A stretch of DNA of 64,000 nt from CAYREX01 sp964423505. Lineage in GTDB: Bacteria > Fermentibacterota > Fermentibacteria > Fermentibacterales > JCC-6. The notes under the pieces are model-generated. The model had not been told where the DNA came from and ran no database searches. It saw only the letters and a program-made list of their open reading frames with translations. Position 1 is the stretch's first letter. Every line of letters begins with the position of its first letter. The position numbers were made by a program, and so were the translations under genes. Shown one piece after another: positions 16,586-24,714 of this stretch. Where the stretch lies: assembly GCA_964423505.1 (NCBI GenBank), contig CAYREX010000013.1, forward strand, positions 17,661 through 81,660, given 5' to 3'.

Positions 16586-18691
16586 ATGGGAGCTCGGCTC
16601 GCGGACTCGGACAGCGCCTACCTGAGGCAGCACGCGGACGACCCGGTGGACTGGCACCCGTGGGGGGAGGAGGCCTTCAGGCTCGCCTACGAGCTGGACA
16701 GGCCGGTCTTCCTCTCCATCGGGTACTCGAGCTGCCACTGGTGCCACGTGATGCAGGAGGAGTCGTTCAGGGACCACGAGGTGGCCGCCCTGCTGAACGG
16801 CTCGTTCGTCCCGGTCAAGGTGGACCGGGAGGAGCGGCCGGACGTCGACCACGCCTACATGACCATCACCGTGGCCATGAGCGGCTCCGGGGGATGGCCC
16901 ATGAGCCTCTTCCTGACGCCGGAGGGCGAGCCATTCCTGGCCACCACCTACATCCCCAGGGAGGGACGCTACGGCCGCAGGGGCATGCTGGAGCTGCTGC
17001 CCGCGGTGGCGGAGGCCTGGACCGACAGGCGGGAGGAGCTGGTCTCCGCCGCCGGGGCCACGGTCAGCGCCCTGCAGGAGCTCGCCGGAAGGCCGGCGGG
17101 CGGCGGCGGGCCGGACGGCTCGCAGGCCGAGGCGGCACGCTCCCGCCTCCTTGCCGCCTACGACCAGGAGCACGGCGGCTTCGGAGGCGCCCCGAAGTTC
17201 CCCTCCGCCCACACCCTCCTCTTCCTGCTGGACAGGTGGAGGCGGCAGGGGGACGAAGAGGCCCTGGCAATGGCCGCCGGTACGCTGGAGGCCATTCGCA
17301 GGGGGGGCATCCACGACCACCTGGCGGGCGGCTTCCACCGCTACTCCACCGACGCGCGCTGGCTGGTGCCCCACTTCGAGAAGATGCTCTGCGACCAGGC
17401 CATGCTCGCTATGGCGTTCACCGAGGGGCACCGGGACGCCGGGCTGGACGGGAGGTTCAGGGCAGCCGCCGAGCGGACGGCCGACTTCGTCCTGGAGCGG
17501 ATGACCGGCGGAGAGGGGACCTTCTTCTCCTCGATGGATGCCGACAGCGAGGGGGAGGAGGGGCGCTACTACCTCTGGACCGCCGAAGAGGTGCTCTCTC
17601 TCCTCGGCCCGGAGCTGGCGGGGCCGGCCCTTCGAAGGTGGGGCGTGACCCCGGCGGGCAGCTTCCCGGAGGAGGGAGGACCGCCGGCCGGGCGGAACGT
17701 CCTGTACGAGGCGGCGACGCCTGCGGAGCTGGCAGAGGGGATGGGAGAGGACGCGGGGGAGCTGGCGGCCCGGCTGGATGGTGCCGAACGGGTGCTCCTG
17801 GAGGCCAGGCGGCAGAGGGTGCCCCCTCGGACGGACACCAGGGTCCTGACCGACTGGAACGGCCTCATGGTCGCCGCCCTGGCGAGGGCCGGGCGGACGC
17901 TGGGGACGGCCCGCTACACCGCGGCCGCGGGGAGGGCGGCGGACGTGCTGCTGGAGCGGCACGTCCGGGAGGACGGTCGCCTGCTCCACGCCACCGGTGG
18001 GAGCGGCGGGGGAGTGCCCGCCATGCTGGACGACTACGCCTTCCTGGCATGGGGCCTCCTGGAGCTCTACGCCGCGGAGCACGCCCCGGGGAGGCTGAAG
18101 GCGGCCCTCGGTCTGCTGGAGGAGGCGGGGGTGCTGCTGCGAGACGATGATACCGGCGGATACATGCATGCCCCGCGTGCAGGCGTGCCGCTGCCCCTGC
18201 GGCGGAAGCCGCTTCAGGACGGCGCCATCCCCTCCGGCAACTCGGTCATGCTGCGCGACCTGGTGATGGCGTGGAAGCTGACCGGCGACGGCTCGCTCCG
18301 GGAGGCGGCGGACGGGCTGGCCGCCTTCGCGCTGCCGGAGGTGGAGAGGGCGCCGGCGGCGCATGCCGCCATGCTGGAGGCGATGGAGCTGCTCCGCTCG
18401 CCCGGAGACGACCTGGTGGTGACCGCGGGCGGGGCGGAGGAGTCCCGGGAGATGGTCGAGGTAGCGGAGAGGCATGTGCCGCCGGGCACCGCGCTCCACG
18501 TGATGCTCCCCGGCAGCGCAGCCGCCCTGGTGCGGCTGGCGCCCCACCTGGAGACCATGGTCCCCGGCCCTGAGGACGGAGTCCGGGCCTACCTGTGCAG
18601 CCGGTTCGCGTGCGCCCGGCCAACGGCGTCGCCCGGCGAGCTGCGCGGCCTGCTGCGGCGCCGCGCCCTTACGGAGGGAGAGAACGGATGA
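16586..18691 (+). CDS. DUF255 thioredoxin-domain protein (YyaL/SPATA20 family)
   Basis: This 701-residue protein opens with the family signature: YLRQHADDPVDWHPWGEEAF, then IGYSSCHWCHVM with a thioredoxin-type CHWC. The C-terminal two thirds form the (alpha/alpha)6-barrel typical of N-acyl-glucosamine epimerase-like proteins, with GGIHDHLAGGFHRYSTD and LTDWNGLM. The family is widespread and its biochemical role is undefined; a thiol-redox or sugar-binding activity is usually supposed. GGGAGG lies 3 nt before the chosen ATG. The start of the next gene overlaps its stop (ATGA). Confidence 0.88.
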   Translation: MGARLADSDSAYLRQHADDPVDWHPWGEEAFRLAYELDRPVFLSIGYSSCHWCHVMQEESFRDHEVAALLNGSFVPVKVDREERPDVDHAYMTITVAMSGSGGWPMSLFLTPEGEPFLATTYIPREGRYGRRGMLELLPAVAEAWTDRREELVSAAGATVSALQELAGRPAGGGGPDGSQAEAARSRLLAAYDQEHGGFGGAPKFPSAHTLLFLLDRWRRQGDEEALAMAAGTLEAIRRGGIHDHLAGGFHRYSTDARWLVPHFEKMLCDQAMLAMAFTEGHRDAGLDGRFRAAAERTADFVLERMTGGEGTFFSSMDADSEGEEGRYYLWTAEEVLSLLGPELAGPALRRWGVTPAGSFPEEGGPPAGRNVLYEAATPAELAEGMGEDAGELAARLDGAERVLLEARRQRVPPRTDTRVLTDWNGLMVAALARAGRTLGTARYTAAAGRAADVLLERHVREDGRLLHATGGSGGGVPAMLDDYAFLAWGLLELYAAEHAPGRLKAALGLLEEAGVLLRDDDTGGYMHAPRAGVPLPLRRKPLQDGAIPSGNSVMLRDLVMAWKLTGDGSLREAADGLAAFALPEVERAPAAHAAMLEAMELLRSPGDDLVVTAGGAEESREMVEVAERHVPPGTALHVMLPGSAAALVRLAPHLETMVPGPEDGVRAYLCSRFACARPTASPGELRGLLRRRALTEGENG

Positions 18692-19380
18692 GAGTCACCT
18701 TCGTCGTCGCCGGTCTCCTGCTGCTGGTCTTCTCCACCGGCCATGCCGTGGTGAGGGTCGGCACGGTCCGCGTGCCGCTGGACGGCGGCGCGATGCCGCC
18801 CTCGCTCGAGTGGCCGGTCGTCTTCGGGGAGCCTTCGGTGGCGGAGAGCATCAACGGGGCCGTCTCCTACGAGGAGCTGACCGGGGAGAGCATGGACGAG
18901 ACCGTGCTCTGGTACGCCGAGCACGGGAGCGGGGTCGTCGGCAGCTACTTCGACGTCACTTTCGCCAGCTCCGGCCTCCTCTCGCTGGTGGTCACGCTGG
19001 AGACCCTGGGGGCCTACCCCTCCCGGTTCAGCACCCGGTACACGTTCTCCACGGACACCGGAGAGAGGGTGCTCATGTCGGAGGCGCTCCTGCCCGGCGC
19101 CGCCGGGGAGCTGACGGCTCTCCTGGACGGGGAGCTGCAGGATGCCGTGGAGGAGGCCGAGAGGGAGGCCGGCGAGTCGCTGGGGCTGACCGGGCACGAC
19201 TTCACGGAGGACGTCCTGGAGGACTTCCACCTCACCGAGGGCGGCGTCGTCTTCCACTACGACTTCGGCTTCCCCCACGCCGCGCAGGCGCTGGAGCCGC
19301 GGGAGGACTTCCCGGTCAGCTGGGAGCGGATGCAGTCCTTCCTGGACCCGGAAGGGTCGCTCGGCCCGGTCCGGATGTAG
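18688..19380 (+). CDS. Secreted DUF3298-like (RsiV C-terminal-like) protein
   Basis: This 230-residue protein has a signal peptide (1-20). The rest resembles the DUF3298 fold of RsiV-like proteins: LLSLVVTLETLGAYPS, then STDTGERVLMSEAL, and near the end VVFHYDFGFPHAAQALEP. In RsiV this domain binds lysozyme; here no membrane anchor or sigma-factor-binding segment is seen, so it is probably a periplasmic binding domain of unknown ligand. It overlaps the DUF255 gene by 4 bp. The family call rests on pattern alone. Confidence 0.6.
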   Translation: MRVTFVVAGLLLLVFSTGHAVVRVGTVRVPLDGGAMPPSLEWPVVFGEPSVAESINGAVSYEELTGESMDETVLWYAEHGSGVVGSYFDVTFASSGLLSLVVTLETLGAYPSRFSTRYTFSTDTGERVLMSEALLPGAAGELTALLDGELQDAVEEAEREAGESLGLTGHDFTEDVLEDFHLTEGGVVFHYDFGFPHAAQALEPREDFPVSWERMQSFLDPEGSLGPVRM

Positions 19381-19433
19381 GCCGTACTGGACATGCGCAC
19401 GTCCGGATGGTAACTACACTCTCGCATACGGGC

Positions 19434-19449
19434 GCCGTCCGTGGACGGC
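19434..19449. repeat. Short hairpin before the glutaredoxin gene
   Basis: GCCGTC and GACGGC form a 6-bp stem with a 4-nt loop, about 40 nt before the ATG of the glutaredoxin-like gene. No U-run follows. It may be a leader structure or chance in GC-rich DNA. Confidence 0.25.
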
Positions 19450-19489
19450 CCGCACCGAGACGACAACCGCTACCGGAAGGAATGTGACA

Positions 19490-19762
19490 ATGCCCGGCAA
19501 GTACGAGGCGGGAGCGGGAGAGGTGGTCCTCTACGCCCTCTCGACGTGCATCTGGTGCAGGAAGACGAAGAAGCTCCTGGAGAGGCTCGGTGTCGACTAC
19601 CGACTCGTGGAGGTGGACAGGCTGCCCCGGGAGGAGAGGGGCGAGGCGAGGGACGAGATGGAGAGGTGGAGCGACGCCGCCGGCTTCCCCCTGCTGGTCA
19701 TCCGGGCGGAGAAGGCCATAGGAGGTTACAGGCCGGACGAGATAGAGCGGGAGCTGGGCTGA
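19490..19762 (+). CDS. Glutaredoxin-like thiol protein
   Basis: This 90-residue protein has a CIWC active site (C-x-W-C) after the first strand, a FPLLVI strand that supplies the usual cis-Pro, and the glutaredoxin-type IGGY segment near the end. GGAAGG lies 9 nt before the ATG; GTG at 19484 is in frame but too close to it. The stop overlaps the next start (TGATG), tying it to the FTR-like gene, so it is probably reduced by ferredoxin through that reductase rather than by glutathione. Confidence 0.85.
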   Translation: MPGKYEAGAGEVVLYALSTCIWCRKTKKLLERLGVDYRLVEVDRLPREERGEARDEMERWSDAAGFPLLVIRAEKAIGGYRPDEIERELG

Positions 19763-20259
19763 TGGCGGTCTCCGAGGAGAGGGTCCGGGAGCTGCACGAG
19801 CGGCTGGAGAGGGAGGCGGAGGCCGGCGGTTACCACCTGAACCCGGACGCCGAGTTCACCCGGGACCTGGTGGAGGGGCTCCTGGTGAACATCGACCGGT
19901 ACGGCTACCCCAGCTGCCCCTGCAGGCTCGCCGAGGGGGAGAGGGAGCCCGACCGGGACATAGTATGCCCCTGCTACTACAGGGACCCGGACCTGGACGA
20001 GTACGGCTGCTGCTACTGCGCGCTCTACGTCTCCTCCGAGGTGGCTGCAGGCCGGGCTGAGGCCCGCTCCATCCCGGAGCGCAGGCCCCCGGAGGAGGAA
20101 CGCGAGCCCGGGGAGCCCGGCTCTCCACCCTCCGGGGCGGGGCTGCCCTACCCGGTCTGGAGATGCGAGGTCTGCGGCTACCTCTGCGCCAGGGAGTCGC
20201 CTCCTGAGGTCTGTCCGGTCTGCAGGGCGCGCAGGGACCGCTTCTCCAGGTTCATGTAG
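19762..20259 (+). CDS. Ferredoxin:thioredoxin reductase catalytic-chain-like protein fused to a rubredoxin-like domain
   Basis: Residues 1-95 carry the three CxC pairs of the ferredoxin:thioredoxin reductase beta chain: C52-P-C54, C69-P-C71 and C84-Y-C86. They bind one [4Fe-4S] cluster beside a redox-active disulfide. The usual CHC has Tyr in place of His, and the spacing (14 and 12 residues between pairs) is looser than in plant enzymes. After an acidic linker, residues 135-165 form a rubredoxin-like knuckle pair (WRCEVCGY and CPVC). The likely role is passing single electrons to the overlapping glutaredoxin. No variable chain is present, as in non-plant relatives. Confidence 0.85.
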   Translation: MAVSEERVRELHERLEREAEAGGYHLNPDAEFTRDLVEGLLVNIDRYGYPSCPCRLAEGEREPDRDIVCPCYYRDPDLDEYGCCYCALYVSSEVAAGRAEARSIPERRPPEEEREPGEPGSPPSGAGLPYPVWRCEVCGYLCARESPPEVCPVCRARRDRFSRFM

Positions 20260-20266
20260 GGCCGCC

Positions 20267-21634
20267 TTGCAGGGAGGGCTCTCCGACGGCGCGGTGAGGC
20301 TGCTCAGGATAGCGGCGCTGGCCGCCGGCGCCCTTCTGGTGGCGACGGCGCTTCTTGCCGACGTCACCGGCCTCAGCGGCGGTCCCGGCATAAGCAGGAA
20401 CCAGCTCCTCTTCGCCGTCGCCGGAGCGGTGCTCCTGGCCGCGGGAGCCCTCGGCAGGAGGTTCGCCTCCCTCTACCGGGGGGCGGCGCTCCTTCTGCTC
20501 AACCTCATCGCGGTCCTCCTCCTGCTCGAGATGCTGTCGCTGGTCGGCCTGAAGCTCCTCTCCGGGGGCGAGCTCTCCGAGCGGGCCGAGAAGGCGGGCC
20601 GGGAGGGCTTCATCGCCGGCGAGCGGAGCGTCACCATCAGCTCCTACGTCCCATGGGTTCTGTGGCGGTCGGAGCCCTCCTACGAGGGTGACCCGGCGAC
20701 CATAGACGGGGAGGGGAGGCGGGTGACCCCCGGCTCCGCGGATTCGCAGGATGCCGTGGAGGTGGCCGTCCTGGGCGGCTCCGCCATATGGGGCGCATGC
20801 GTCGGCGACTCCGGGACGGTCCCGGCGCACCTGGTAGGGGAGCTCTCCGGGCGCCTGGGCAGGCCGGTCAGGGTGCGGAACCTCGCCCAGAACGCCTGGA
20901 CCTCCACCCAGGAGGTCATAGAGCTGATGCTCGAGCTCAGGTCCGGAAGGGTGCCGGACGCGGTGGTCCTCTGCGACGGCTTCAACGACGTATGGGCCGC
21001 CTACGAGTCCGGTCTGGCAGGCGTCCATCACTCCCTCGAGCCGATTTCGGCGCGGATAGAGGGCCGTGACGCCGGCTTCGCATCGGTCGACCCGCTCGCG
21101 CTGCTCCTCGGAGGGACCAACACGGGCATGCTGGTCTCCAGGGCCGCCGCGACTGCGCGGGGGCCGGAAGGGGCGTCCCGCATGCTCTGCTACCGTGCGA
21201 TGGGGCTGGAGGCCGGGCCGCTGGCCGGGGAGGTCGCGGAGGTCTACCTGCGGAACGCCTCCCTGGTGGAGCACCTGGCGGATGCATACGGCTTCGAGGC
21301 GCTCTTCGCCTGGCAGCCCGTGCTCTGGCTCGGTGAGAAGGAGCTCACGGAGTACGAGCTGGCCGTGGAGGCCGGCGGCTTCGAGGGCTACCCGGCCGGC
21401 GGGGACCCTGCGCTGCACGAGCTGCTCGCGGCCGCCTACGCCCGGTACGGAGAGAGCAGGCCGGACACGAGCCGCTACCTGCTGCTGACGGGGATCTTCG
21501 ACGATGTCCGGGAGGGGGTCTACGTCGACCACACCGGCGTGCACCTGAGCCCGGAAGGCAACGCGATGGTCGCGGAGGCGCTGGCGGAGAGGCTGGAGCC
21601 GCTCCTCAGTCCCCCTGACCCCGGAAGCCCCTGA
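20267..21634 (+). CDS. Membrane-anchored SGNH/GDSL-family hydrolase
   Basis: This 455-residue protein has three hydrophobic helices in its first 100 residues and then an extracytoplasmic SGNH domain. Visible blocks are LGGSAIWG (putative nucleophile Ser), CDGFNDVW (Asn block) and DHTGVHLSPEGN (Asp-His block). Such proteins remove or transfer acyl groups on envelope polysaccharides or lipids. The TTG start at 20267 has weak ribosome-binding support; GTG at 20294 is an alternative. The last 29 bp overlap the convergent radical SAM gene. Confidence 0.75.
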   Translation: MQGGLSDGAVRLLRIAALAAGALLVATALLADVTGLSGGPGISRNQLLFAVAGAVLLAAGALGRRFASLYRGAALLLLNLIAVLLLLEMLSLVGLKLLSGGELSERAEKAGREGFIAGERSVTISSYVPWVLWRSEPSYEGDPATIDGEGRRVTPGSADSQDAVEVAVLGGSAIWGACVGDSGTVPAHLVGELSGRLGRPVRVRNLAQNAWTSTQEVIELMLELRSGRVPDAVVLCDGFNDVWAAYESGLAGVHHSLEPISARIEGRDAGFASVDPLALLLGGTNTGMLVSRAAATARGPEGASRMLCYRAMGLEAGPLAGEVAEVYLRNASLVEHLADAYGFEALFAWQPVLWLGEKELTEYELAVEAGGFEGYPAGGDPALHELLAAAYARYGESRPDTSRYLLLTGIFDDVREGVYVDHTGVHLSPEGNAMVAEALAERLEPLLSPPDPGSP

Positions 21635-23021
21635 GCACCCGGGCCGCCTTCCTGGCGGCAGGGGCCGGGTCGTCCATCAGCTCCTCCACCCACCTGCTTA
21701 TGTTGGAGAAGCTGGTGACCTTCCTCCAGCTCCTGTAGCGCTCCATCCGGTGCTTCCACGAGATGACGTCGTCCACGCTGAGGTAGGGCAGGCGCATGTT
21801 CATGACCTCGTGCGCCCGGTTCCTGGCCGGGTCGAGCAGCTCCGGGTTGGTGTCCGAGGAGAGGTAGCCGTTCTCCACCGCCCATTCGTGGATGTACCTT
21901 CCGGGTATGGCCGTGGAGAAGTAGACGATGATGTCGTCCGGCTTTATCCTCCTCAGCAGGTCGTAGGTGGCCCTCAGGTCCTCCTCGGTCTCCATCGGGA
22001 AGCCTATCATCAGGTTGGCGGTGGCCTCCACCCCCAGCTCGTGGCACCACCGGAAGGCTCTCTCCGCCTGCTCCGGCGTCGTCCCCTTCCGGTAGAAGTC
22101 GAGGATCTTCTGGCTGCCGCTCTCCACGCCGAACGAGATGCAGTGGCAGCCGCTCTGCGCCATGGCCTCGACCTTCGGCCTGGTGACTGTGTCCACCCTG
22201 CTGTTGCAGTGCCACTCCAGCCGGACCCCGGCCTCGTCGAGGAGCCTCTTCATCTCCCTGAACCACTCGGTACGGTGCATCGTGATGGTGTCGTCCTTGA
22301 AGAAGACCCTCAGGCAGCTCTCGTCCCGCAGCTCCGCCAGCTGACCTATCTCCTCCACCACGTTGGCGGCCGAGCGGTAGCGGATGCCGCCGCCGTATAT
22401 CATGTCGGTGCTCGGCTTGCAGTAGATGCACTTGAAGGGGCAGCCCCTGGTGGTCACCACGCCGTACTCCGACATGCCGCCCCGGAGGTAGGCGTCGTAG
22501 TCCACCACGTCCCTGGCCGGGAAGGGGATGGAGTCGAGGTCCTCCCGGACCGGCCGCCTCCGGTTGTGGACGAAGCTCCCGCCGTCCGGGTGGACCAGGT
22601 TGTCGATTCCCCGGTAGTCCCTGCCGTCTCTGACGGCGTCGGCCAGCTCGACGATGCTGTCCTCGGCCTCGCCTACCAGGGCGCAGTCGACGCCCATCTC
22701 CTCGATGCAGCGCTCGGGGAATATGCTGGGATAGGCTCCGCCGGCGACGAAGACCGCATCCGGCGCGACTGACCTCAGGTGCCCGGCGACAAGCGTGGCC
22801 CTCTCCAGCTTTGCCGCCGCGGAGACGGCTATACCGACCAGGCCGGCGCCCTCCACCAGGTGGTCCAGGTCGTCCAGCCGGCTGCTGAAGCTGTAGTCGA
22901 CGTACTCAACGTCGTGCCCCGCCTGACGGAGCATGCTGACGAGGTGCAGCAGGCCTATGGGCTCCGCGAGCCCGTTGTACTCGAACCAGTCGAAGCGGGG
23001 GTATACGAGCGCTGTTTTCAT
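21606..23021 (-). CDS. B12-binding-domain-type radical SAM enzyme
   Basis: This 471-residue protein has an N-terminal cobalamin-binding-like domain (to about 150; FVAGGAYPS) without the DxHxxG cobalt-ligand motif. It is followed by the radical SAM cluster C194-x3-C198-x2-C201 (GCPFKCIYC) and a TIM-barrel half with WHCNSRVD and ISFGVESGS. The layout is that of the BchE-like group (methyltransferases, cyclases, hopanoid and lipid modifiers). The start is ATG at 23021 behind AGGGAG; the longer upstream extension lacks support. The substrate cannot be deduced, and no biosynthetic partners adjoin it. Confidence 0.85.
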   Translation of the reverse strand: MKTALVYPRFDWFEYNGLAEPIGLLHLVSMLRQAGHDVEYVDYSFSSRLDDLDHLVEGAGLVGIAVSAAAKLERATLVAGHLRSVAPDAVFVAGGAYPSIFPERCIEEMGVDCALVGEAEDSIVELADAVRDGRDYRGIDNLVHPDGGSFVHNRRRPVREDLDSIPFPARDVVDYDAYLRGGMSEYGVVTTRGCPFKCIYCKPSTDMIYGGGIRYRSAANVVEEIGQLAELRDESCLRVFFKDDTITMHRTEWFREMKRLLDEAGVRLEWHCNSRVDTVTRPKVEAMAQSGCHCISFGVESGSQKILDFYRKGTTPEQAERAFRWCHELGVEATANLMIGFPMETEEDLRATYDLLRRIKPDDIIVYFSTAIPGRYIHEWAVENGYLSSDTNPELLDPARNRAHEVMNMRLPYLSVDDVISWKHRMERYRSWRKVTSFSNISRWVEELMDDPAPAARKAARVLRGFRGQGD

Positions 23022-23051
23022 AGGCTCCCTGTGCATCCGGGGTTGCGGCCT

Positions 23052-23081
23052 AAGATAAGCCCCGCCGGCCACGGAGGGCAA
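23052..23081 (-). promoter_or_regulatory. Predicted promoter of the radical SAM gene
   Basis: Read on the minus strand, TTGCCC (23076-23081) is followed 18 bp later by TATCTT (23052-23057). The same GGCTTATCTT block lies before the carbamoyltransferase gene (16493-16498, minus strand), and TATCTT precedes the sulfatase gene (58496-58501), suggesting a -10 variant used in this genome. Confidence 0.35.
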
Positions 23082-23137
23082 CAAGCGGAGGCGCGGCCCC
23101 GCCGCTCTCATCTCTCCATGGCGGTAACGGCCCGGGG

Positions 23138-23162
23138 GCCGCCTGCGTTCCGCGCAGGCGGC
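23138..23162. terminator. Terminator-like hairpin in the divergent radical SAM/kinase spacer
   Basis: GCCGCCTGCG and CGCAGGCGGC form a perfect 10-bp stem around TTCCG. On the plus strand TCTTT follows directly. It sits about 65 nt before the kinase start, so it could be an attenuator in the kinase leader or insulate the kinase from upstream read-through. A TATAGA -10-like sequence at 23189-23194 lies between it and the gene. Confidence 0.45.
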
Positions 23163-23226
23163 TCTTTACGGGAGGGCCGGGAGGGAATTATAGAGATACG
23201 GGCTTCCGGCCCGGAGGGGGGCCACT

Positions 23227-24714
23227 TTGCTCGAGGTAGCCATAGGGCTGGACATGGGCACCACCCGCGTGAAGGGGGGCGCCTTCGATGCCGGGGGGAC
23301 CTTGCTGGCCTCCTCCGGCCTCTCCGCGCCTCCTCTCTCCGACTGGCGGGGCCTTCTCTCCTTCGACGCGGACAGGTACCTGCTGCGGGTCGTACAGGTT
23401 CTCTCGGCGGTCGCCGGCGACCTGCCGGACGACGCGGTCCCCGTGGCCCTCTCCCTCTCCTCGCAGAGGGCGACCGTGGTACCGCTCGCGGAAGGCTCCG
23501 AGGGGCTGCCCGCCATCTCCTGGCAGGATACGAATGGAGCAGACGACCTCTCCCGGGTGTGCGCCGGCATGGGGGAGGGGCGTTTCCGGTCGGTCACCGG
23601 GCTGCCCCCGAGCGCCCTCTGGTCCGTATCGAAGATCCTCGCCGTCCGCCGAGCCCTGGAGGAGGAGGGCGGCCGTCCCGTCCGGGGCATGATGCTCCTG
23701 CACGACTCCGTCCTGGAGGGACTGGGAGCCGACCGTGCCGTGACGGACCCATCCTCCGCCTCCCTGACGGGCCTCTTCGACGTGCGCGGGCTCGAGTGGA
23801 GCGGAGAGCTTCTGGAGGCGGCCGGTCTCGACCGGGTCATGCTGCCGGATGTCCTGCCTGCAGGCACTGTATGCGGAACGCTCGACCGGGGGATAGCCTC
23901 CGCAGCCGGCCTCCCGGATGACCTGCCGCTGGTTGTCGGGGGCGGAGACCAGCAGTGCGCCGCCCTGGGAATGGGATGCTCCGAGAGGGGCGAGGCCGCT
24001 CTCTGTCTGGGTACGGCCGCCGTGCTGAGCTGCCCGGTGGAGGAGCCGGTCACGGACGGGGGCGGCTTCTTCTGCACTGCCCACGTCGTGCCGGGCAGAT
24101 GGGTGATAGAGGGCATACAGAACAGCTTCGCCTCCTCCCTCGACTGGGCCGGCGCCCTCCTGGGCCACCCGGAGCCGGCGGTCAGGGAGGAGCTGGCCCT
24201 GGGAGCCCCCCGGGGGGCCTCCGGCGTCCGGTTCCTCCCCTTCCTGGCCGGCATCGGCTCGCCGGACTACGACGACCGGACTTTCGGGGCATTCATGGGC
24301 ATCCGGGGCTCCACCGGGTCCGCCGAGCTCCTGAGGGCCGTCTACGAGGGGGTTCTCCTGGAGTCCAGGCGGGTGCTGGACGCGGCGGGGCGGGCGGTCC
24401 CCATAGAGAGGCTGGTCCTGGGGGGAGGACCGACAACCGGCTCGGCCACCGGGCTCATGGCGGAGGTGCTGGGCAGGGGTATACAGGTTTCAGGCCGGAC
24501 CCAGGCCTCCCTGACCGGAGCCGCTGCGCTCGCCTGGCGGGGTGCGGGGAGGTTCGGGAGCGTTCCGGAGGCCGGGGAGGAGATGTCCCGCTCCGGGCTC
24601 ACGGATGTCATGCCGGAGGACAGCTCGGTCTACGACTGCGCCTACGCGGATTACCTGAGGCTCGTCGGAGCCCTCCGCTCCTGCCGGCGCGGGAGGGGGG
24701 TGGGGTCCGGGTGA
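23227..24714 (+). CDS. FGGY-family carbohydrate kinase
   Basis: This 495-residue protein has the sugar-kinase phosphate-1 motif IGLDMGTTRVKGGAFD at the N-terminus, SWQDTN in the substrate region and the C-terminal GGGPTTGSATGLMAEVLG block. These place it in the FGGY group (xylulose, gluconate, glycerol and related kinases); the sugar is not evident. The start is TTG, supported by GGAGGGG 7 nt upstream and by the motif beginning almost at once. The next gene overlaps its stop by 4 bp (GTGA), an odd pairing of a sugar kinase with a signalling kinase. Confidence 0.85.
   Translation: MLEVAIGLDMGTTRVKGGAFDAGGTLLASSGLSAPPLSDWRGLLSFDADRYLLRVVQVLSAVAGDLPDDAVPVALSLSSQRATVVPLAEGSEGLPAISWQDTNGADDLSRVCAGMGEGRFRSVTGLPPSALWSVSKILAVRRALEEEGGRPVRGMMLLHDSVLEGLGADRAVTDPSSASLTGLFDVRGLEWSGELLEAAGLDRVMLPDVLPAGTVCGTLDRGIASAAGLPDDLPLVVGGGDQQCAALGMGCSERGEAALCLGTAAVLSCPVEEPVTDGGGFFCTAHVVPGRWVIEGIQNSFASSLDWAGALLGHPEPAVREELALGAPRGASGVRFLPFLAGIGSPDYDDRTFGAFMGIRGSTGSAELLRAVYEGVLLESRRVLDAAGRAVPIERLVLGGGPTTGSATGLMAEVLGRGIQVSGRTQASLTGAAALAWRGAGRFGSVPEAGEEMSRSGLTDVMPEDSSVYDCAYADYLRLVGALRSCRRGRGVGSG

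Noticed and set aside
16550..18547. 665-codon minus-strand frame opposite the DUF255 gene
   Set aside because: Shadow of a gene with clear CHWC and family motifs on the other strand.
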